From Prorocentrum cordatum (Eukaryota > Sar > Dinophyceae > Prorocentrales > Prorocentraceae), in assembly GCA_963575745.1 (NCBI GenBank), contig CAUYUJ010021176.1, forward strand, positions 50,001 to 79,513: a DNA stretch of 29,513 nt, read 5' to 3'. Made by a program: the position numbers and the translations under genes. Below the pieces are notes generated by a model, which saw only the letters and a program-made list of their open reading frames with translations, did no database searches and was not told where the DNA came from. Shown here one piece after another: positions 18,370 to 26,792 of the stretch (its first letter is position 1; the number at the start of each line of letters is the position of its first letter).

Positions 18370-18665
18370 TTCCAGGCGGTTTGACCATGTTCGGCTTCTT
18401 CGGAATGCACCCGAAGACCTCGACTCGAGAACGACGTTTACGCAGGGAAACCTAGGCGGTTTGCACATTTTCGGGTCTATCGGACAGGGCCCGACTTTTT
18501 GGGGGGGCTCAAATCCGATGGGATTTGGCCACTTTCAGGTCGGCCGATAAACTGTTCGGGGCGTCGCATGACCGAAACCGAAAACTTGTTTCGAGGGCGT
18601 CCGATGTCGTTTGCTCATTTTCGGGTCAGTACACCGTTTGGGATTCAAAATTTTCAATTTGGACG
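18370..18665. repeat. Degenerate 70-86-bp repeat, about 4 units
   Basis: The core GCGGTTTGCACATTTTCGGG recurs in diverged form: GGCGGTTTGACCATGTTCGG (about 18372), GGCGGTTTGCACATTTTCGG (about 18453), GGGATTTGGCCACTTTCAGG (about 18521) and GTCGTTTGCTCATTTTCGGG (about 18607). Each core is followed by a GTC...CGGA-like tail. The units are much older than those in the other arrays. No coding sequence is supported. Confidence 0.65.
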
Positions 18666-19610
18666 GGGAACCCGAACCCGCGACCCCGGGCGGGGGTTAG
18701 GCTCCGCCCTTGCTTTGCTCTGGGCCCCTCCGGCCAAACGGGGCGCTGGGCTGCCCGCAGGCGCGCCGACTCCGCCCTCGCGACGTCGCCCCCGTCCACC
18801 CTCGGGCCCCGCGAGACGTATCCTGCGCGCGCCACCCCAGATGGCCGCGGCGAGCACGGTGGCGAAATTGGAGGGACTTTCGGATCGGCGCAATACGTAT
18901 GCATGTATACACTACTAACTAGAGCCATGCGCGCATCACGCGCGCCTAGGTTCCGTCGCACCAATCAGCGGATGGGCACGCACACCATCCAACCACGATC
19001 GCCACGCGGGAACACCTTCGCAAACGTGAGCACGCACAATTCATTCCTTCACCGTGCCGCCGGGCACGGAACGAGCGTGTCCTCAGTCCCCTGAGCGTCA
19101 ATCCTCGATCGAGAGGGTTCGTGAGGGGCCCGGACCCCAAAGTTGCAAATCTCCTTGGGCTTGCCGAAGTTTGGACGGGGCTGGGGGGCCCAACCAGCAG
19201 CTTCGCCTAAGGCGAAGCCCATGTCCAACTCCGTTGTGCCGCAGCAACGATAGCCCCAGAAGTAGAGGGTCGTCGCGGGAGCGACGGGCCATCTCCAGCG
19301 AAAATGTTTTCGGTCTCGATAGCAAGCGGCGCGCCTCCCAACGAGGTGCAGTCATATCTTGGCGGCCGGCCGCTTAAAAACGAACGGCCGCGGACAGGCG
19401 CTCGCTATCTCTCGCCTGTGCCCCATCACCCTGTATTGGAGTCGGGGGGGGGGGGGGGCGATGCGTCAGTCCGCCGCCCGCTAGAGGCAACGCTAAAGGC
19501 AGCCACTAGGGGGCGGTTCACAAGGAAGGTGAACCCGCGCGCAAGCGCCCCTGCGCGCAAGTTGCCTTGCGAGCAAATCGCTCTGCAAACGAATAATCGC
19601 CAAGCGGCCT
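18666..19610. other. No gene seen; small hairpin and a 15-G run
   Basis: Mixed GC-rich sequence. A short hairpin CTTCGCC-TAA-GGCGAAG lies at about 19201-19217, and a run of 15 G at 19444-19458. Open frames on both strands overlap and lack recognisable domains. The right end passes into the C-terminal part of the Copia remnant on the minus strand. Confidence 0.45.
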
Positions 19611-19619
19611 CAAACGGCG

Positions 19620-20647
19620 CTGTCTGGCCGGCCCGGCATGGAGCATGACGCTTTAAGTCGCGTGTGAAAGATTGCGTTCCTCGCGTGACCTGTAAGAGCA
19701 TATCTCTGTCGATGCTCCATTTGGTGTGGCCGTCCGCGGTCGCGTCGCGAGTGCCGCGCCACTGTGCACGATGCGCGATACCTCACTCCATCATCTGTCG
19801 TATCCAACTGATGTGACCAAAAAGAGTGCACTCGGTTCGTTTCTTCAGGTCTTTGCGTGACAAGGACTTCAAGACATATTCAGCATCCATGGTCAATGGT
19901 CAAAATGACCCTGATGCTCAGGCCGTCCATCCCCTGAAGATCCTTCAACTGAGTGGGTTTCAGCGGCCTAGCGTAGAGTTCGTGCAGAGTGACGATCGCG
20001 GGATAGCAGTCCTCCAAGTTGTGGGCTGCTGCTCGTGCTTTTGCGGAATAGCTCGAGCGGACCTGCAAGCTGCGCGACGTGAAGCGCGCGCCGATAGAAT
20101 AAGCGACAGGCGCACCAGCAGGCGTGTTTCCACGCCATAGCAGGCTTGCCCCGCGAATGAAAGTGCCCTTGACCTCATCATCAGAGTCTCCACTCAGACG
20201 TCGGTAGCCGGAGTCGCTGCGCAGGTCGACCTCGCCCGTTGGAGTCATTGATCGAAAGAGAATCTTCTTAGGGCAGGCCTGCATTTTCCTGGTGATCGCG
20301 TTCAGTCGTCGCACCTGTTTATTGGTCGGTTCTTGGCCGCGTTGTGGGATAACAACATATACCATCAACAACACCTGTGTGATTGAAGCGAGGGCCGACG
20401 CGCCTCCGAGGCTGAGCCGCATGTCAGTGACAGTCTTTGATGCCTTGGCGTCAGCGTCTGCACCGGTGGGTTCAGGATGTTGCATGGGACGGAGCTGCTT
20501 GATGTAGCCATCTTGATCAAGTGTGAGGTGACCGCCCCCATCCTTGGTATACCTCACAGCGCAATTGGTATATGCATGTATTTTCTGGTTGAATTCCCAA
20601 AAGAAACCCGACGCACTTGAAGCGCCTGTCGATGGTGTCCTCAGCAC
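19620..20647 (-). pseudogene. Ty1/Copia-like retrotransposon pol remnant (RNase H region)
   Basis: Minus-strand reading contains the connector and RNase H part of a Copia-type polyprotein: KIHAYTNCAVRYTKDGGGHL and DQDGYIKQLRP (from about 20590), VRRLNAITRKMQACPKKI, then DLRSDSGYRRLSGDSDDEVK (first RNase H Asp), RSSYSAKARAAAHNLEDCYP, and after a frame change TLFGHISWIRQM and ATADGHTKWSIDRDMLLQVT. The order matches Copia elements that I know to be abundant in dinoflagellates. Disabling changes: a frame break near 19880-19885 (TGA at 19880-19882), an in-frame TGA at 19783-19785, and Lys (codon 20039-20041) where the family has the catalytic Glu in its SSY-x-AE motif. Reverse transcriptase (YVDD), integrase and LTRs are not seen. 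This is a dead 5'-truncated copy. It runs directly on from an unrelated coding remnant upstream. Confidence 0.82.
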
Positions 20648-20649
20648 TG

Positions 20650-21770
20650 GCCGCGTTGATATCGTCGACGTGCTCGGCTGTGAGAAAGTCGTTGATTGTC
20701 TCGAACTCCCCGTCGAAGGACGTGGGTCTCAGGCTCTCAGGCGTCCTTCGGCGTCGACTTGTCGGCCTCTGGCTAGGGCTTCGCGTCGGCCTGGCTCTTC
20801 CAAGGCAAGCGCTGGTTAGTCATCTTGTCGTAGTCGGCGTGGGTCTGGGCGAACTCTTTGAAAGTCATCTTCATGTGCTAGTTGAGAGCCGTAGTTTCGA
20901 AGCTGAGCCGCTTCTCGGTGCTTGCTCAGTCATGCTTGGGGCGCTTGTCCTAATAGCTCCGCTCCTGGAGCTCGTAGGCCATGTCGGCAGTGCGCGTGAG
21001 GCTCCAGCGCCACTTGACGACCGCTCGCGCGGTGGCTCGCGCGCGGTCAACGCCCTAAACCACCGCGGCGCAAGTTGACGAACTGGTCGGCCTTGTGGGG
21101 GGGCATCTGGAAGAGCTGATCGGCTGGCGTGCCAGAGGAGAACTCGTCGCCCCACTTCTCGACGGGCTAGAAGCTCTAGCTGATCGGCAGCACGAGGTCG
21201 TGGAGGTGGAGGAGCTCGGAGGGGGTCTCGGGGCGGGCCTTGCCAGCGCGCTCGGCGTTGGAGCCGAAACTGAGGCGCCGGGCGCTCTCGGGGTCGAGCT
21301 CGATGCCCTTCTTCTTGGCAAGCTCGATCATCTTCGACTCGAAGCTCGGCGCGAGCCAGAAGTGGTTCTCGGGCGGCCCCCCGCGATTCTCGAAGACATC
21401 GCAGAGGCGGGCGCCTTTCTCGCAGTAGGTATTGTAGAGGAGAGCCAACGCCAGCTCGACGCGCCGGTTGCCCATCCGGTTGAAGACGCGCCCGTGCTCG
21501 ATTCTCTTGAGAGAACCGCCGTTGCAGACCATCTCGGGGACGGCGTGCTGGGCGCTCACCGATCACAAAGCGCAGTCCGCCTTGATAAAGCTAGCCGTCA
21601 TTCTTGCTGCGCCAGTGCCTTGCGCGCACGATTGGCACTGGCGCAACTCGGCAATCGAGATCTCGTCCGCGATGAAGGACAACTCGTCGAAGATCTTCTC
21701 GCTCTGCTTGGCAATGCGCTCGAGAATCTCGTTCGAGCTCGGGCTCGCGACCCCTTGCAGCGCCGACAGG
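20650..21770 (-). pseudogene. Unrecognised coding remnant 3 with eight in-frame stops
   Basis: I do not recognise this protein. One minus-strand frame from about 21745 gives SPSSNEILERIAKQSEKIF, ISIAELRQCQSC and then, after TGA at 21563-21565, a 128-codon open stretch (MVCNGGSLKRIEHGRVFNR, ALALLYNTYCEKGARLCDVF, APSFESKMIELAKKKGIELD). It continues through TAG at 21176-21178 and TAG at 21167-21169 into EKWGDEFSSGTPADQLFQ. After a 1-nt shift near 21050 the next frame reads TADMAYELQERSY, STEKRLSFETTALN and MKMTFKEFAQTHADYDKMTN, interrupted by TAG (20950-20952), TGA (20926-20928), TAG (20878-20880), TAG (20773-20775) and TGA (20737-20739). A further shift gives NDFLTAEHVDDINAASAEDT up to the Copia similarity. 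Codons are strongly G/C-ending throughout, which argues for real coding ancestry. Confidence 0.45.
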
Positions 21771-21896
21771 CTGGGTCGCCGCCTGCGCGCTCTCGGTGGC
21801 CCGCCTGGGACATGGCCGAGGCTCGCGACGCACTCATGGGGAACGACGCGGGGGGGGTAGGCACCGGGGGGGCATCGACCTGGAATCGGCGATGAA

Positions 21897-21914
21897 TCGC
21901 CGATGCATCGGCGA
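21897..21914. repeat. 18-bp perfect palindrome
   Basis: TCGCCGATGCATCGGCGA is its own reverse complement. It is preceded by a partial copy (TCGGCGAT at about 21886). It could be a binding site or a by-product of nearby CGAT-rich sequence. No gene context supports a role. Confidence 0.6.
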
Positions 21915-21929
21915 CGCGCGCCCCGACAT

Positions 21930-22622
21930 GAATCCACGCGTTTCTGGGCAGGTTCGGGCTATCGAACCACTCTCTGCGATCAATGGGCGATTGGGAACCG
22001 ATGCGTCCCCCCATGCCTTACCCCCCCAATCGTTGCCCCTGGAGGAGGTGCAGCTCGGCGCCTCGAAGAGGCTCGAAAGCATGGAGTCTCGGAGACTCGG
22101 GGAAGCTAGGGCGCGGGCAATTGCGGGGGGAGAGGAGGGGGAGGGGGGGCAGGGGGAAGAGGCGGAAGAAGGATCATGAATCGTGTGAGGGATGCGCTAA
22201 GCAAGTAACTCCAATGCTCTGCCTGCTCCAAAAACGCACGCGGCAGCCCCCGCGGTCCTGCCGCGCGATCCCGACTCGGGAACGGCTGAGACACTGAGAA
22301 TCCCATGGCCCTGCCGATCGTTCGTGGCTTGGGAAAACTGAAATGGCGAGAGCCCCGCAGCCCTGCCACGCGCTCGCGATTGCGGAAGCTGACATGGCGA
22401 TGGCCGTGCTCAGTGCTTGTGATGCCGTTGCAAGTTAAACTAAGAGAGTAGCAACTTCGATTTGTAACTTCCCCTGGGGATTATCAAGTTCGGCTGCCGC
22501 GCCATTCCTCACACTGAAATCCCACTGACACGGGATGAAAAGAAAGGGTCTCGCTTGGGGGGGGGGGGGGGGGCATTTTTATTGCGGGCGCCCGGTGAAT
22601 TGCCCTGCGACGCCTGCTCCGA
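21930..22622. other. No gene seen; purine tract and a 17-G run
   Basis: A G/A-rich tract lies at about 22125-22175. Diverged 60-70-bp similarities follow at 22240-22400 (CCCGCGGTCCTGCCGCGCG, ATGGCCCTGCCGATCG and CCCGCAGCCCTGCCACGCG, each with a GGGAA/GCGGAAGCTGA part). A 17-G run is at 22557-22573. Open frames here have no recognisable domain. Confidence 0.45.
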
Positions 22623-22985
22623 GCTCTGAGACGGCAGGGACCTTGGCGAGAGCCGCTTCGGGATCGTCGGTTCGCTCGAGGTCAGGCTGGCCCCCCTCGC
22701 GGATAGACCCGCAGCCCCCAGCCGCCCGTCCCTGCGCTAGCCCTCGGAGGAGACGATGGCTCTGGCCGCCTGGGGGAATGCCATCTCTGCAATGGCCCGC
22801 GATGCCGACGACGCCCCCAGCCCAGAGGAATGCGCGTCTCTAGCCCCCATCGGGGACGCCGCCCCAATCGTTCCTGATGCCGTAAGCTCCGCGACGGTAG
22901 GGGCCCTGGCGAGAGCCGCTCTGAGATCGGCGGTCCGCGCGAAGATAAGCCGATCTCCCTCGCGGTTCGACCCGCGCCCCCCCCC
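22623..22985. repeat. Pair of diverged about 96-bp repeats, 263 bp apart
   Basis: The segment 22623-22718 (ACGGCAGGGACCTTGGCGAG, AGCCGCTTCGGGATCG, CCCCTCGCGGATAGACCCGC) matches 22886-22985 (ACGGTAGGGGCCCTGGCGAG, AGCCGCTCTGAGATCG, TCCCTCGCGGTTCGACCCGC). The intervening sequence is not obviously repeated. Confidence 0.65.
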
Positions 22986-23589
22986 CCCGCTCGTCTCCGC
23001 AGGCTGCGCCTGGGTCGAGGTCTCCGCGGCCGGCGCCCCCGAGCCTCCAGCCCACCCCGCCGGGGCCCTGCGGCGCGAACGAACGGCCCCAGCTTCCCCG
23101 CGACCTCCGCCAGCGCCGTCGCGGTCCTGTCGGGCCCCCCCTCGACTGCGTCTCCTCCGAGGGCGCCCCCGCCAAAGCAAGTCCACCGTGGCCCCCCGAC
23201 TCCCCGTTGACGACCCCAGGCTGCATCGCGCGCGCCCGCCGCCAGACGCAGGCGGCGCGCGGGCGGGAGGTCGCGGGCGAAGGGGCCGAGACTGGCGGCA
23301 GCTTTAACCTCTGCGGGGTTCGGCCCACCATCCTTCTGCCCGCGCGCGCCGACGAAGACGCGGGCTCTCCCTGACGCCGAGCGGCCAGGCTGGCCAGACA
23401 TCACGCAGAGCTCGCCGACCACGACAGGCGCCTTGCCCAAGGCGCCGAGGAGCTGCGCGGGCGCGGCGGATCTCCTCGCCCGCTGCCGGCCGCCCCCGCA
23501 CGTTGGCCACCCGCTTGGCGGGCGACTGACTTGCAGACGCAGCAGCAGGCTGCGCGCTCGCAGCCGTGCCCCCCTCCTCTCGAAAAAAG

Positions 23590-24560
23590 CCACTGCTTGG
23601 CTGCCGCCTGGGGCTGGGACTCCTTCGCTGGTCTCGCTCTTCCTGCCCCCGAGGCGGGCCGCGCGCTGGCGTTGCTCCTCCATGGCGGCCCGGGCTTTCT
23701 CCAGAGCGCCCTTGGAGGTGCTGGAGAGGGCCGCCTGGATCTCCTTAGCAACCGTCTGCTTGCGCTGACCCAAGTCCTCGCGATCCTCGGTCTCCAGGTC
23801 GTAGCCGCCCAAATCGCCCGTGCCGAGGAAGTCGCCCACCGTGAAAATCTGCTCCAGATGACGAGATCCCTGCGCCAACTCGCGGACACTGATGGCAAGT
23901 GGCGCCGCCGCCCCGCCGCTGGGGCGGAGTCGACGCGGATCTCAGCCAGAGCCTGGTGCACCTCCGCGCCGGCATGCTGCAGCTGGCGATGCAGTTCAGC
24001 GGTGCTGCCGACCAGTTCCTCGACACCTTTCAGTTGTCCAGCTTGGCCAACTCTGCACCGAACTTCGTCTCCAAAGCTGCCTGGCGCTGCTCCGCGCTCT
24101 GCCATCTCTGGCGGGCCGTCGGAGCCTGGGGGGGGGCGCAGGCGCCCTCGCCGCCAGAGCCCTGCTGCGTTCGGCGCCCTCTGCATCGCCGGCCACGTCG
24201 GCCAGAGCGGCCAGCACCTTGCACTTGTCGAGGGGCAGAATGGCCACTGGACCAGGCGGAAGAGCTGCCTTGTCGGACGTGTTCGCGTCGGTGCCCGCGC
24301 CACGTCCTCCTCCGCGGCACCCCCGCCCGAGTTTGCTACCCGCTCCTTCTCCCTCGGCGACTCTGGCTCCGTCGATCTCGGCGGTGCCGCGCCTGGGGAA
24401 GCTCCCGCAGCGCTTGCAGCACAACGCGCCTTCGGGATTCATGCTGCTCGTACTCTGGGCATGCCATGTCTCCTCAACGACGACGACGACGACGAGGACG
24501 ACGACAGCGATGGGGACCGCGGGCACAGGCGATGCCGAGCGACGAAGAGGACGAATGCAC
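23590..24560 (-). pseudogene. Coiled-coil protein remnant, possibly LINE ORF1-like
   Basis: Minus-strand reading shows, in order: a possible degraded zinc ribbon (ETW at about 24469, ACPEY in the neighbouring frame, then ALCCKRCG at 24424-24404); LPLDKCKVLAALADVAGDAE; SAEQRQAALETKFGAELAKL (next frame); GVEELVGSTAELHRQLQHAG and EVHQALAEIRVD (third frame); and from 23878 IFTVGDFLGTGDLGGYDLET, ALSSTSKGALEKARAAMEEQ. The Ala/Glu/Gln/Leu heptad character suggests a coiled coil. A W-x-CP-x-C...C-x2-CG ribbon followed by LP-x-DKC and a coiled coil is a layout I associate with the first ORF of dinoflagellate LINEs, but similarity is not strong enough to be sure. Three frame changes in the same direction fit three single-base deletions. 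Below about 23590 the frame stays open to 22682 but becomes Arg/Gly/Pro-rich and unconvincing. Confidence 0.4.
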
Positions 24561-24777
24561 ATCCAGGCATGGCGCGGGGGCCGCGGCCTCAAACATTGAG
24601 GCGTGGTAGCAGTTTTTCTCACGCCAACCAAATCTTATACCTCTTCATGTCTTGTTTTTGGTTTCCGGATCTCGGCGCCCAGATCTGCGCCCATCTAACT
24701 TTTTTCAGCGCCCGCCTTTTCGTTTCTCCGATTCGGCCTCGCGGAGGGCGCCGCGGGCGGGGCTCGGGGGCTAGGCG
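24561..24777. other. No gene seen
   Basis: Mixed sequence, locally more AT-rich near 24610-24690, between the coiled-coil remnant and the G-rich repeats. If the upstream remnant were a live gene, its 5' region would lie here. Nothing recognisable was found. Confidence 0.4.
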
Positions 24778-25310
24778 CAGAGAGCCACGGCGCGGGGGCC
24801 CCGCCCTGGCGCCGGGGGCGCGGGAGGGGGGGATGCGACGCGGAATGAAGCATTCGTGGCGGAGGGGGCATTGAGCGCGGCCCCCGCTGGGGCGCTGGGG
24901 GCGCGGGGGGCTCGGGGCAGATAAGGGGGCAAACAAACCTACCTCGCTTTTGACCGCCCTCGCTTCCAAGAGATACCTAGCGACGCCAAACTACGGCCTG
25001 CACTGGTCAGGCCGCTTGACGAGGAGGCGCGTGGTATGACTTGGTTTTGTCTGGAAGCGAAAGCGGGGTTGGTAATTCACGCTCTGAGCAGAGAGCCGCG
25101 GCGCGGGGGCCCAACTCGGGCGCTGGGGGCGCGGGGGGGGGGGGCGACGCGGAATGCAAAGTGTTCGCGGTTGGGGGGGCAGCGGGCGGGGCCCCTGCCG
25201 GGGCGCTGGGGGCGCGGGGGGGCTCGGGGCAGAGACCCGCGGCGCGGGGGCCCCACTCTGGCGCCGGGGGCGCGGGGGATGGGGGTGCGACTCGGAATCA
25301 AATGGTCGGA
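24778..25310. repeat. G-rich repeat of about 140 bp, three copies
   Basis: Copies start at about 24778, 25086 and 25233. Each reads CAGAGAGCCRCGGCGCGGGG, then GGGCGCYGGGGGCGCGGG, a G run, and GCGACGCGGAATGMA. The first two continue with GCGGGGCCCCTGCCGGGGCG and GCGCGGGGGGCTCGGGGCAG. Copies two and three are adjacent, whereas copies one and two are separated by about 165 bp of ordinary sequence (24920-25085). Dense G runs on the plus strand give quadruplex-forming potential. Open frames on both strands are Arg/Gly or Pro/Ala strings. Confidence 0.78.
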
Positions 25311-26792
25311 ATTCTAGACACCCTGTGCAAGATAATAAAAATGTCGGGGAATAAGGGGTCGGGGCGGAGGGGCGCGCCGTGCTGAAATAAAAGGGTCGGG
25401 GCAGAGGGGCGCGCGGGCTGGCGGGCAGGGGGGATGCGGAAAGGGAGTGCGCCGTGCCGAAATAAAGAAGTAGGGGCAGAGAGATGTGCCGCGCCGAAAT
25501 AAAAAGTGCCGGGGCGGAAGGCGCGCTGGCTGGCGGGCGGTGGGGGGGGGGGCGGAGGGGGCGCGCCGCGCCGAGAGAATGGCGCCGGGGCGGAAGGGTA
25601 AATAAAATGGCCGGGGCAGAGGGGGCGCGCGGGATGGGGGGGGGGGGGCGTGCCGAAATAAAAGGTCGTGGCGGAGGGGGCGCGCTGGCTGGCGGACGGG
25701 GGGATGCAGGGGAGGGGGGGGCGCGCCGAAATAAAAATGTCGGGGCGGGGGGGCGCGCTGGCTGGCGGGCGGGGGGATGCGAAGGGGGCGCGCCGCGCCG
25801 AAAGAAAGTTGTCGGGGCGGACGGGCGCGCCGCGCCGAGATAGAGGGGTCGGGGCGGAGGGGCGCGCTGGTTGGCGGGCGAGGGGGGGAATGCGGAGGGG
25901 GCGTGCCGCACCGGAAATAAGAAGTCGGGGCGGAGAAGTGCGCCGTGCCAAAATGAAAGTGCCCGGGCGGAGGTCGCGCTGGCTGGCGGGCGGGGGGGCG
26001 CGGGCGGGGCGCGCCGTGCCGAAATAAAAAAGTCGGGGCGGAGGGGTGCGCAGCGCCGAAATAAAGACATCGGGGCGGAGGGGCCGCGCCGCCATGGGGG
26101 GGGTTGCCGGAATAAAAAAGTCGGGGCGGAGGGGGCGGCTGGCGGGCGGGGGGGGGCGCGGGGGGGGGGCGCCGTGCCGAAATAAAAAGTCGGGGCGGAG
26201 GGGGCGCGCTGGCTGGTGGGTGGGGGGATGCGGAGGCGGTGTGCCCGTGTTGAAATAAAGGGGTCGGGACGGAGGGATGCGCCGTGCCGAAATAAACTGA
26301 TCGGGGCGGGGGGATGCGGAGGGGGATGTGCCGTGCCGAAGTAAAAAGGGTTTGGGGCGGAAGGGCGCGCTGGCTGGTGCGCGGGGGGATGCGGAGGCGG
26401 TGTGCCGTGCTGGGATGAAGAGGTCGGGACGGAGGGGTGTGCCGTGCCGAAAAAAAAAAGTCTCGGCGGAGGGGCGCGCTGGATGGTGGGCGGGGGGGAT
26501 GTGGAGGGGGTGTCCCGTGCCTGAATACATGGGTCGGGGCAGAGGGGTGTGCCGTGCCGAAATAAAAGGGGTCGGGGCGGAGGGGCGCGCCGGCTGGAGG
26601 GTGGGGGGGCGCGGAGGGGGCGTGGAGGGGGTGCGCCGTGCCGAAATAAAGGGGTTGGGGCGGAGGGGCGCGCCGTGCCGAAATAATTAAAGGGGTCGGG
26701 GCGGAGGGGTGCGCTGGCCGGTGGAATGCGTGGGCGATGGAAGGGGTGCCGTGCCGAAATTAAGTGGTCGGAGCTCTAGACACCCTGTGCAA
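25303..26792. repeat. G-rich tandem array with alternating spacing, bounded by 28-bp direct repeats
   Basis: The core GCCGAAATAAAAAGTCGGGG, then CGGAGGGGCGCGC, recurs about 25 times between 25333 and 26765. Distances between cores fall mainly into two classes, about 36 bp and about 72 bp, often alternating. The longer ones carry an extra GCTGGCTGGCGGGCGGGGGG, ATGCGGAGGGGG segment. The array is bounded by a direct repeat at 25303-25330 (TGGTCGGAATTCTAGACACC, CTGTGCAA) and 26765-26792 (TGGTCGGAGCTCTAGACACC, CTGTGCAA), 26 of 28 identical. The AATAAA in most units is a feature of the repeat and not evidence of polyadenylation. No gene is supported on either strand. Confidence 0.88.

Noticed and set aside
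17570-18388. 272-codon minus-strand frame rich in His-Thr-Tyr-Ile
   Set aside because: Translation of the TATG/TACG tract.
22682-23590. C-terminal extension of the coiled-coil frame
   Set aside because: Composition changes to Arg/Gly/Pro strings and it includes the 22623/22886 repeat pair; likely out-of-frame read-through.
25298-26530. 410-codon minus-strand Pro/Ala/Arg open frame
   Set aside because: Antisense of the G-rich array; unit periods are not coding-constrained and lengths vary freely.
25333-26765. AATAAA in most array units as polyadenylation signals
   Set aside because: They are part of the repeated unit, occur every 36-72 bp, and no coding region ends nearby.
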